Below the pieces are notes generated by a model, which was not told the origin of the DNA, did not search any database, and saw only the letters and a list, made by a program, of their open reading frames with translations. From the NCBI GenBank assembly GCA_964535315.1, contig CAZHTS010000070.1, forward strand, positions 1 to 23,970: a stretch of DNA of 23,970 bases, read 5' to 3'. Source of the DNA: CAZHTS01 sp964535315. Lineage in GTDB: Bacteria; Chloroflexota; Anaerolineae; Anaerolineales; Anaerolineaceae. Below are positions 18,388 through 23,970 of the stretch, in pieces; the stretch's first letter is position 1, and every line of letters starts with the position of its first letter. Made by a program: the position numbers and the translations under genes.

Positions 18388-18492
18388 AGAAGTTGGCCTG
18401 AAAATTGCACGGTTCGGTGGATATGAAGTTTAACGTTATTGCAACCACCACGCACCTGGAAAACAGGGTCTTTCGGTTGAGGAGGGTCATCC

Positions 18493-19665
18493 GTGGCAAA
18501 TCCTGGTAGACATAAAAAGAATACCGAGATTCTCAGCATGCTGCTTGAAAAGGCGGACGTTCAGGGCTATCTGACCACCGAAGACCTGATGGAATTCTGT
18601 CCCGACGTCAGTAAGGATGCCGAACGGCTCAGTTCGCTGGTGCTCATGCTGCGCCGCAGGGGAGTGGACATCCTCGACCGTGAACCCGAATCGCTGTACG
18701 ACGAAGACCTGCTGGACGAAGAAGACCTGGAAACCTACACCGATCTGGCGCCGATTTCCAGCGACGACACGATCGGGTTGTATTTGAAAGAAATGTCGCG
18801 CGTCCCGCTGCTCTCGTTGGAAGAAGAGCAAACCATCGCCCGCAAGATCGAGCGCGGCCGCCAGGCGCGCAACGAACTGCACCGCCTGAACGGCAACACC
18901 CCGCCGCAGCGCCGCCAGCAGTTGGAGGAAGAGACGGAAGAGGGCATGCAGGCGCGCGAACACCTGATCAAGGCCAATACCCGCCTGGTGGTCAGCATCG
19001 CCAAACGTTACATGGGGCGCGGTGTGCCGTTTCTGGATCTGATCCAGGAGGGCAATCTGGGGTTGATGAAGGCGGTCGAGAAATACGAATACCAGCGCGG
19101 TTTCCGTTTCTCCACCTACGCCACCTGGTGGATCCGCCAGACGATCACCCGCTCGATTGCCGACCAGGGCCGCACCATCCGTGTGCCGGTGCATATGGTC
19201 GATCGCATCCGCCAGTTGTACAAGACCACGCACGAGATGGAGCAAAAGCTGGGGCGCATCCCCACCAACGACGAGTTGGCCGACGTCCTGGGCTTGAACA
19301 GCAATAAGGTGGATTGGATGATGCGGGTCTCGTGGCTGCCGCTTTCGCTGGAGAGCCCGGTCAACGATGAGGACGACTCGGAACTGGGTATGTTCGTCGA
19401 AGACGAGATCACCCCGACCCCCATCCAGAGCGCCTATTCCAAGCTGCTGCGCGAAAAGGTGGAAGAGGTGCTTTCCACCCTGCCGCCGCGCGAGGCGCGC
19501 ATTCTGCGCCTGCGTTTCGGCCTGGATAACGGTCGCACCTATACCCTGGAAGAAGTCGGCCAGAAGTTCGGCCTGACGCGCGAACGCATCCGCCAGATCG
19601 AAAGCAAGGCGCTGCGCCGCCTGCGCCACCCGCGCCGGGCGCGGCAATTGAAAGATTACCTGTAA
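18493..19665 (+). CDS. rpoD: RNA polymerase sigma factor, RpoD/SigA type
   Basis: A 390-residue group 1/2 sigma factor. A short region 1.1-like N-terminus (about 9-62) precedes region 1.2 (92-123), region 2 (158-228, with DLIQEGNLGLMKAVEKY and FRFSTYATWWIRQTI for -10 recognition and melting), region 3 (237-312) and region 4 (325-383), with the -35 helix-turn-helix LEEVGQKFGLTRERIRQIE. The non-conserved insert between 1.2 and 2 is short, as in Gram-positive-type SigA. Region 1.1 favours a primary sigma factor, but Chloroflexota often carry several RpoD paralogs, so 'the' housekeeping factor is not proven. GTG start with AGGAGG at 18480-18485, 7 bases upstream. Confidence 0.92.
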   Translation: MANPGRHKKNTEILSMLLEKADVQGYLTTEDLMEFCPDVSKDAERLSSLVLMLRRRGVDILDREPESLYDEDLLDEEDLETYTDLAPISSDDTIGLYLKEMSRVPLLSLEEEQTIARKIERGRQARNELHRLNGNTPPQRRQQLEEETEEGMQAREHLIKANTRLVVSIAKRYMGRGVPFLDLIQEGNLGLMKAVEKYEYQRGFRFSTYATWWIRQTITRSIADQGRTIRVPVHMVDRIRQLYKTTHEMEQKLGRIPTNDELADVLGLNSNKVDWMMRVSWLPLSLESPVNDEDDSELGMFVEDEITPTPIQSAYSKLLREKVEEVLSTLPPREARILRLRFGLDNGRTYTLEEVGQKFGLTRERIRQIESKALRRLRHPRRARQLKDYL

Positions 19666-19703
19666 TTTCCCTCTCTTCCCATCCTTCTTCAAAAGAGCCT
19701 GCC

Positions 19704-20654
19704 ATGACCACCAGCCTGACCCAGACTGCTCGTTTAACCTGTCCACAGTGCCAGACCGACTTTGAAGCCGAGATTTGGATGGCCCTCGACCCGCAGCAGG
19801 AGCCGGACGTTTACCGGCGTATTCTGGACGGGACGCTGCACGATTTTTCCTGCCCGACCTGCCGGCGCCCGGTGCGGATCAACGCCCCGCTGCTGCTCCT
19901 CCGGCCCACAGAGCGCCCGGCCCTGATTTACTCGCCGGCGCACAACGCCGACCCGGCCGAAGACCAGGAGCAGGCCGATGGGCTGCTGGCGAAACTGCGC
20001 CAACAAATGGGCGCCGCCTGGCAGGAAGCCTGGCTGAACGATACCGCCGGCGTGCCGCGCCCGATTCTGGCGACCTACCTGGAACAGGGCCCCGAGGCGG
20101 CGCAGCAGGCCTGGCGGCAGTTGCAGCAGGCCCGCCTGGAAGAACTGCGCCAGCAGGACCCGCAGGGTTACGAGCGCGCCCGCGCCTCGCAAGACTGGCT
20201 GCAACAACGCAGCGAGCAGATCGAGTTGATCCAGCGGTTCGTCCAGGCGCGCACCTGGCAGGAATCGCAGCAAATCGTCGAACAATCCCCGCAGCTGCTG
20301 GATGAGGAAATCGATGCCATCCTGGCCCGGTTGATCGATCTGACCGAGGCGCAAAACAACCACAGCGACAGCCAGGTGCTGAACGAGCACCGCAGCCTGC
20401 TGGCCCGCTGCCGCAGCGTGGGGGTGGCGGCGGCCTTCGCCGAAAAGAACCGCCCGGCGTCGACCGGTTTCGATATCATCGCCCCAAACATTCCCGAGCC
20501 AATGCGACCGTTTTTCGCCGCGCTGGCGCAGATGCCCGAAGAACAGCGCCTGACTATCCTGGAAAAGATGGCCCAGGCGGGCAGCGTCGAAGGCGCCCTG
20601 CAAGGCCTGCAGGACTACCCCGAACTGCGGGCGCTGCTCGACGGCCTTCTCTGA
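19704..20654 (+). CDS. CpXC-domain zinc-binding protein
   Basis: A 316-residue protein with an N-terminal CpXC domain: Cys13-Pro-x-Cys16 (CPQC) and Cys50-Pro-x-Cys53 (CPTC), a probable zinc ribbon. The rest is helical and very Gln/Leu-rich (about 110-230). The segment HRSLLARCRSVGVAAAFAEKN resembles tails of TPR/CHAT-associated proteins found in Chloroflexota and Cyanobacteria. Function is unknown; a scaffold or sensing role is a guess. It begins 39 bases after the sigma factor stop and is probably co-transcribed. No clear Shine-Dalgarno precedes the ATG. Confidence 0.75.
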   Translation: MTTSLTQTARLTCPQCQTDFEAEIWMALDPQQEPDVYRRILDGTLHDFSCPTCRRPVRINAPLLLLRPTERPALIYSPAHNADPAEDQEQADGLLAKLRQQMGAAWQEAWLNDTAGVPRPILATYLEQGPEAAQQAWRQLQQARLEELRQQDPQGYERARASQDWLQQRSEQIELIQRFVQARTWQESQQIVEQSPQLLDEEIDAILARLIDLTEAQNNHSDSQVLNEHRSLLARCRSVGVAAAFAEKNRPASTGFDIIAPNIPEPMRPFFAALAQMPEEQRLTILEKMAQAGSVEGALQGLQDYPELRALLDGLL

Positions 20655-20715
20655 GCGGCGTCCCGACCGCCGCCGGATGACCGGCATCTCCTTGAATTGT
20701 ACGCCCGCCGCACCC

Positions 20716-20757
20716 TTGCACACGGCGAGTGGGTTAACGGTATAATCAACCCCGTTA
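20716..20757 (+). promoter_or_regulatory. promoter and possible operator of the pncC operon
   Basis: TATAAT at 20741-20746 is a perfect -10. A weak -35 TTGCAC (20716-20721) stands 19 bases upstream. The -10 is flanked by a perfect inverted repeat, TAACGG (20735-20740) and CCGTTA (20752-20757). That position would let a bound repressor block the promoter. The start is expected near 20753, giving a leader of about 27 bases. Confidence 0.6.
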
Positions 20758-20779
20758 TCCCTGTATCGTGGAGATGTCT

Positions 20780-21295
20780 GTGAACGAACCTTTGGAAACC
20801 CTGGTCGGGCGTGAACTGCTCAAACGGCAGTACAAACTGGTGGCAGCCGAGTCCTGCACGGGGGGCTTGATCGGGCACTGGATCACCAACGTGCCCGGCT
20901 CATCGGAATATTATCTGGGCAGCGTAACGGCCTACGCCTACGAAGCGAAAGAGCACCTGCTGGGCGTGCGCCATGAAACGCTGGCGAAATACGGCGCCGT
21001 CAGCCGTGAGACGGTATTGGAGATGGCTGTCGGGGCGCGCCGGGCGCTGGCCGCCGATTTCCCGCTCGAGCGCCTGGTCGGCGTATCGGTGAGCGGCATC
21101 GCCGGGCCGGGCGGCGGCATGCCCGGTAAGCCGGTCGGGCTGGTGTGGATCGGGCTGAGCGCCCCGGACGGCGACTGGGCCTGGAAATACGTCTGGGCCG
21201 GCGACCGCATGGAAAACAAGACGCTCTCGGCCCATCAGGCCCTGCAACTGCTGCTCGATTACTTCCACGGCTGCCTGCCGGCCGAAACGGCCTGA
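20780..21295 (+). CDS. pncC: nicotinamide-nucleotide amidase (CinA C-terminal domain)
   Basis: A 171-residue stand-alone CinA C-terminal domain. PncC deamidates nicotinamide mononucleotide to nicotinate mononucleotide for NAD recycling. Motifs seen: AESCTGGLIGHWIT, GSSEYYLGSVTAYAYEAKEHLLGV, YGAVSRETV and SGIAGPGGGMPGKPVGLV, the usual TGIAGP Thr being Ser here. The N-terminal MoCF-like half of full CinA is absent, which is common. Start choice: GTG 20780 has GGAG with 6-base spacing; ATG 20774 and GTG 20768 overlap that site. It heads a three-gene operon with 11 bases to the next gene. Confidence 0.92.
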   Translation: MNEPLETLVGRELLKRQYKLVAAESCTGGLIGHWITNVPGSSEYYLGSVTAYAYEAKEHLLGVRHETLAKYGAVSRETVLEMAVGARRALAADFPLERLVGVSVSGIAGPGGGMPGKPVGLVWIGLSAPDGDWAWKYVWAGDRMENKTLSAHQALQLLLDYFHGCLPAETA

Positions 21296-21306
21296 GCGAG
21301 GCGCGG

Positions 21307-22656
21307 ATGCCCAAAAAGCAAAAACAGCCTGCCCCTCCGCCGCCGGCCACCCCGGCCAACCCGCGCCGCATCCTCATCCTGACCGCCGACGCCGGTTTCG
21401 GCCATCGCAGCGCGGCCAACGCCGCCGCCGCCGCCCTGGCCGAAGCGTACGGCGAGGCGTGCAAGGTGGATATCGTCAACCCGCTGGAAGACCGGCGCAC
21501 GCCCTTCTGGCTGCGCGACAGCCAGTCGGATTACGATAAACTGGTGCGCGAGATGCCCGAGCTGTACCGCCTGGGCTACGACGCCAGCGCGGCGCCGGTG
21601 CCCAGCGCCATCGTCGAAAGCGGCCTGACCGTGCTGCTGTTCGAGGTGATGTACGACCTGCTCGAACAATACCGGCCCGACGCCCTGCTGCTGACCTTCC
21701 CGCTCTACCAGGCGCCGCTGGCGGCGGTGTTCGCCATTACCCGGCGTTTCATCCCGATGTTTACCGTGGTCACCGACCTGGTGACCGTGCATCGCCTGTG
21801 GTTCCACCGCGAGGCCGACGCCTGCCTGACGCCCAACCCGCTGGTATCCGACCTGGCGCTGGCCTACGGGCTGCGCCCCGAGCGCGTGCAGGTAACCGGT
21901 ATCCCGGTGCATCCGGACGTGGTGCGCGAGCAGCGTTCCAAGGCCGCCATCCGCGCCGAACTGGGCTGGCAGCCCGACCTGCCCACCTTTCTGGCAGTCG
22001 GCAGCCGGCGCGTCGACCGGCTGGTGGATACGCTGGAAGTGCTCAATCACTTCGGACAGCCCTTACAAGTGGTGGCCATCGCCGGCAAGGACGAGAGCCT
22101 GTACCAGCAGATGCGCGCCATCGACTGGCACGTCCCCGTCCACCTGTACGAATATGTCACCAACATGCCCACGCTGATGCACGCCGCCGACGCCGTACTG
22201 TGTAAGGCGGGCGGGCTGATCGTCACCGAAGCGCTGGCCTGCGGGCTGCCGTTAATGCTGGTGGACCTCATCCCCGGTCAGGAGACCGGCAACGCCGAGT
22301 TCGTGGTCAGTCATGGCGCCGGCGACATGGCGCGCAACCTGCTCGAGGCGCTGCAAACCCTGGCGCACTGGATGGCCGCCGACCGGCGGCTGTTGAACGA
22401 ACGCGCCGCCAACGCCCGCCGGGCGGGCAAACCGCGCGCCGCCTACGACGTGGCCGAGATCGTCTGGCGCGCCGCCCAGACCGGCCCGGTTACCCGCCCC
22501 GCCGGACACATCGCCGGCAGACCCAACCTGGTCGAGCTGCTGACGAATTTCAACGTGCGCCTGGGCAACGAATTCATCCCTTCCCGGCCGCCCAAAGGCG
22601 GCAGTTCGCTGCCGCATTGGTTGCAGCCGCCGGACAAATCCGAGAAGGACGAATGA
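21307..22656 (+). CDS. GT28 glycosyltransferase, MGDG synthase/diacylglycerol glucosyltransferase-like
   Basis: A 449-residue glycosyltransferase with the GT-B fold. The N-terminal MGDG-synthase type domain has LTADAGFGHRSAANA (from about 20), corresponding to the acceptor-lipid site of UgtP/MGD proteins. The C-terminal half has ADAVLCKAGGLIVTEALACGLP and PGQETGN, the UDP-sugar binding signature. Likely reaction: transfer of a sugar to diacylglycerol at the inner membrane face, making glycolipids (family inference). The N-terminal 18 residues are Lys/Pro-rich. ATG 21307 has GAGG 5 bases upstream; an open frame from 21145 overlaps pncC and is not supported. The stop overlaps the next start as ATGA. 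Confidence 0.88.
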   Translation: MPKKQKQPAPPPPATPANPRRILILTADAGFGHRSAANAAAAALAEAYGEACKVDIVNPLEDRRTPFWLRDSQSDYDKLVREMPELYRLGYDASAAPVPSAIVESGLTVLLFEVMYDLLEQYRPDALLLTFPLYQAPLAAVFAITRRFIPMFTVVTDLVTVHRLWFHREADACLTPNPLVSDLALAYGLRPERVQVTGIPVHPDVVREQRSKAAIRAELGWQPDLPTFLAVGSRRVDRLVDTLEVLNHFGQPLQVVAIAGKDESLYQQMRAIDWHVPVHLYEYVTNMPTLMHAADAVLCKAGGLIVTEALACGLPLMLVDLIPGQETGNAEFVVSHGAGDMARNLLEALQTLAHWMAADRRLLNERAANARRAGKPRAAYDVAEIVWRAAQTGPVTRPAGHIAGRPNLVELLTNFNVRLGNEFIPSRPPKGGSSLPHWLQPPDKSEKDE

Positions 22657-23339
22657 AATCCACCCCGCCGGTCGTCATTTTGATCTCGGCCAACGCCGAG
22701 TGGCGCGCCGTGAGCGCCGCCTATGCCAATGCCGTGCAGCAGCCCACGCCTTACGGCAACTGGTTCGAAAGCAGCGCCAACGGGCGTACACTCATCTTCT
22801 TTCACCAGGGCTGGGGCAAGATTGCCGCCGCCGGCGCCACCCAATACGCCATCGACCGCTGGTCGCCGCCGGCGCTGATCAACCTGGGGACGTGCGGCGG
22901 GTTTACCGGGGCGGTGGCGCGCGGCGAGATTCTCTTGGCCGAAGAAACACTGGTCTACGACATCATCGAGCAGATGGGCGACCCCGACGAGGCGCTGCGC
23001 GTCTACACCACCCGCCTCGATCTTGACTGGCTGCCGCAGCCCTACCCGCTGGCGGTGCGCCGCGCCCGGCTGATCTCGGCCGACCGCGACATCCTCGCCG
23101 CCGACATCCCCCACTTGCAGCAGCGCTTTGGCGCCATCGCCGCCGATTGGGAAAGCGGCGCCATCGCCTGGGTGGCGCAGCGCAACGGGCGGCGCTGTTT
23201 GATCCTGCGCGGCGTCACCGACCTGGTCGGCCCGCAGGGCGGCGAGGCCTACGGCGATCCGTCTGTCTTCGAACGCCAGACGCACAGCGTCTTCGAGCGC
23301 CTGCTGCCCACCCTGCCGGCCTGGCTGGAAGCGATCTAA
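22653..23339 (+). CDS. nucleoside phosphorylase/MTA-SAH nucleosidase-like protein
   Basis: A 228-residue member of the PNP/UDP phosphorylase superfamily, closest by eye to MTA/SAH nucleosidases. Seen: the N-terminal SANAEWRAV (position of the catalytic acid in MTAN), NLGTCGGFTG (ribose-binding loop, normally TGSAGGF), DWESGAIAWVAQ (normally DMEGAAIA, with the ribose-binding Glu kept) and RGVTDLVG with the purine-contacting Asp. The substitutions suggest a divergent subfamily, so the substrate is open: MTA, SAH, or futalosine-type nucleosides. The start is ATG 22653, overlapping the glycosyltransferase stop by 4 bases, with AAGGA just upstream, so translation is probably coupled. Confidence 0.85.
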   Translation: MKSTPPVVILISANAEWRAVSAAYANAVQQPTPYGNWFESSANGRTLIFFHQGWGKIAAAGATQYAIDRWSPPALINLGTCGGFTGAVARGEILLAEETLVYDIIEQMGDPDEALRVYTTRLDLDWLPQPYPLAVRRARLISADRDILAADIPHLQQRFGAIAADWESGAIAWVAQRNGRRCLILRGVTDLVGPQGGEAYGDPSVFERQTHSVFERLLPTLPAWLEAI

Positions 23340-23410
23340 GCCGGCTCGATGCGCTGCGGGTCGCCCAACACCGGCGCCCAATAATTGTGGATCACGCTGC
23401 GCTGCTCTTC
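23336..23410 (-). pseudogene. C-terminal stub of an unidentified minus-strand gene
   Basis: The minus strand reads 24 open codons ending in TAG (EEQRSVIHNYWAPVLGDPQR then IEPA). The strongly GC-rich third positions match real coding sequence in this genome. The stop overlaps the stop of the convergent nucleosidase gene. The frame is broken exactly where the MITE-like element begins at 23412, and no continuation is visible beyond it. I do not recognise the protein. It is best read as the end of a gene truncated by insertion or rearrangement. Confidence 0.45.
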
Positions 23411-23419
23411 AATAGACCT

Positions 23420-23474
23420 CTATTCGCGCCAACACATCCGCGTCATCAATCGCTGGCCTGCTCGACCGAGACTG
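23420..23474. repeat. exact 55-bp direct repeat, copy A
   Basis: Identical over 55 bases to 23916-23970, offset 496. The base before differs (T here, G in copy B), so the left boundary is real; the right boundary is set by the window end. It lies inside the transposase fragment. Confidence 0.95.
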
Positions 23475-23602
23475 GGTGTTCGTCCAAAATTTCGTATTCC
23501 GTTTTATACCGCCGTCAGCATCTTTTCGAACATCACCCGGCTCAGGGCTGTTGATCGTTTGCAGTCTTCATCGCTTAACTTTTGCACTGTCTCGTATCGC
23601 AT
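23420..23602 (-). pseudogene. decayed IS5-family transposase, N-terminal part
   Basis: On the minus strand the frame starting at ATG 23602 reads MRYETVQKLSDEDCKRS..., the N-terminal helix-turn-helix region of IS5-type transposases. It continues through FEKMLTAV, an in-frame TAA, then NGIRNFGRTPSLGRAGQ and LMTRMCWRE before a TAG. A possible upstream ATG is at 23623. Two stops and the missing catalytic DDE part make it non-functional. The last 55 bases (23420-23474) recur exactly at 23916-23970. Confidence 0.7.
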
Positions 23603-23665
23603 GCACCTATTATCAGGCCACATGCTTCACTTACGCGAGAGGTCTATGGGTTCGACGGTGGATCA

Positions 23666-23712
23666 TTCACCCCCTCCTGCCTCCCCCATTTTAAAAAACA
23701 AAATGGGGGAGG
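23666..23712 (-). repeat. REP-like hairpin with tail
   Basis: A perfect 13-bp stem (CCTCCCCCATTTT 23680-23692, AAAATGGGGGAGG 23700-23712) with a 7-base loop. It has a C-rich tail TTCACCCCCTCCTG at 23666-23679. Read on the minus strand it is a hairpin followed by a G-rich tail ending in GGTGAA, the same layout as the elements at 17-52 and 23787-23833. With no gene ending beside it, a plain terminator role is less likely. Confidence 0.6.
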
Positions 23713-23758
23713 AAAAACGCTATGGTGTACAAGCGATCTCAAAATTCATTTTACACTT

Positions 23759-23783
23759 GTTCGGTCAATCGTCTAACCGAAAC
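23759..23783. repeat. short inverted repeat
   Basis: TTCGGT (23760-23765) and ACCGAA (23776-23781) form a 6-bp stem with a 10-base loop between the two REP-like hairpins. It could be the trace of another element end or chance. Confidence 0.3.
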
Positions 23784-23786
23784 ATT

Positions 23787-23833
23787 CCCTCCCTGAATTT
23801 CGTAGAAATTCGGGGAGGGCCAGGGAGGGGTGC
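23787..23833 (+). repeat. REP-like hairpin with tail
   Basis: CCCTCCCTGAATTTC (23787-23801) pairs with GAAATTCGGGGAGGG (23805-23819) over 15 positions with one T-G pair and a GTA loop. The tail CCAGGGAGGGGTGC (23820-23833) follows. It lies next to the point where transposase similarity stops (23850), so it may have been inserted into, or recombined with, that IS copy. Confidence 0.6.
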
Positions 23834-23849
23834 TTTTAAAAAACGCCCT

Positions 23850-23969
23850 CCACACCGTTCTGCACACGGTTGCATCACTCACACCACAGGTCAAGCCAAT
23901 GTGAAATTCTGTCCGCTATTCGCGCCAACACATCCGCGTCATCAATCGCTGGCCTGCTCGACCGAGACT
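23850..23969 (-). pseudogene. decayed IS5-family transposase, second fragment, cut by window end
   Basis: On the minus strand from the window end the frame reads SLGRAGQRLMTRMCWRE, a TAG stop, then RTEFHIGLTCGVSDATVCRTVW. Related IS5-type transposases have WREYRT-FHIG--YGVSE-TVCR here, so the TAG replaces a Tyr codon. Similarity ends at 23850, where REP-like DNA begins. It complements the N-terminal fragment at 23420-23602, sharing 17 codons and the same TAG. Confidence 0.7.
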
Positions 23970-23970
23970 G
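23916..23970. repeat. exact 55-bp direct repeat, copy B (to window end)
   Basis: Identical to 23420-23474 and running to the last base of the window. The true repeat may be longer. A repeat of exactly 55 bases ending at a sequence end is also what a de Bruijn assembly with k=55 leaves at an unresolved node. Confidence 0.95.

Larger units (their letters stand above)
23412..23647 (-). mobile_element. MITE-like, internally deleted IS5-family element (236 bp)
   Basis: The segment is bounded by a perfect 10-bp inverted repeat, ATAGACCTCT (23412-23421) and AGAGGTCTAT (23638-23647). Inside, on the minus strand, lies the start of an IS5-type transposase. Right after its WRE codons the sequence jumps to the terminal repeat, so the centre and 3' part of the IS are deleted. 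Two ends joined by a short remnant is the structure of a MITE that an intact relative could mobilise. No target duplication is obvious (TCA on the left, GGG on the right). Confidence 0.6.

Noticed and set aside
18487..19746. 419-codon minus-strand open frame
   Set aside because: Antisense shadow of the sigma factor gene, caused by high GC at third positions.
23147..23554. 135-codon plus-strand frame across the nucleosidase end and the MITE
   Set aside because: It is out of frame with the nucleosidase and runs through IS remnants; no recognisable similarity.
23680..23712. Intrinsic terminator for a nearby gene
   Set aside because: The stem is strong, but no gene ends beside it. It shares its layout with two other REP-like elements, so a repeat is the better reading.

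Overview
The window is a GC-rich bacterial chromosome segment, densely coding, with 15 intact protein genes and no rRNA or tRNA gene that I can see. Twin clostripain-family lipoproteins, a CpXC-domain protein, a DnaE with an intact PHP domain, a diacylglycerol glucosyltransferase-like GT28 and REP-like hairpins suggest Chloroflexota (Anaerolineae-like). That placement is inferred from gene content, not from a marker-gene tree. Both ends lie in repetitive DNA, so the window may be a whole assembly contig.

Layout. (1) 1-287: a REP-like palindrome, then a sigma70-type promoter, a yybP-ykoY (manganese) riboswitch and an intrinsic terminator hairpin, leading into a P2-type cation ATPase (288-2996). 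(2) 2997-7611, minus strand: two paralogous C11 (clostripain-like) lipoproteins separated by a strong terminator. The first ends base-to-base against the ATPase. (3) 7956-16324, plus strand: dnaE, apparently transcribed leaderless, followed with almost no gaps by a PhzF-like isomerase, a radical SAM/SPASM protein, a saccharopine-dehydrogenase-like reductase and a CrtU/phytoene-desaturase-like FAD enzyme. The last three look like an uncharacterised redox or lipid/isoprenoid module. (4) 16278-17804, minus strand: rdgB, then a fusion of a GNAT acetyltransferase with a COG3323 (YqfO/CutA-like) domain. (5) 17842-20654, plus strand: a near-consensus promoter, a DUF177/YceD protein, an RpoD-type sigma factor and a CpXC zinc-binding protein. 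(6) 20716-23339, plus strand: an operon of pncC-type amidase, GT28 glycosyltransferase and MTAN-like nucleoside phosphorylase. (7) 23336-23970: a graveyard of mobile DNA. It holds the C-terminal stub of a minus-strand gene, a 236-bp MITE-like internally deleted IS with 10-bp inverted ends, two REP-like hairpins, and part of a second decayed IS5-type transposase. That second piece shares exactly 55 bp with the first, up to the last base of the window.

How the parts work together: the riboswitch-ATPase unit is probably a manganese (or Mn/Ca) efflux system that switches on in excess metal. DnaE, RdgB and PncC serve replication, nucleotide-pool cleaning and NAD recycling. The sigma factor and DUF177 serve transcription and ribosome assembly. 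The GT28 enzyme points to glycolipid membrane synthesis. The least explained parts are the radical SAM/reductase/FAD module, the twin C11 lipoproteins and the GNAT-COG3323 fusion.
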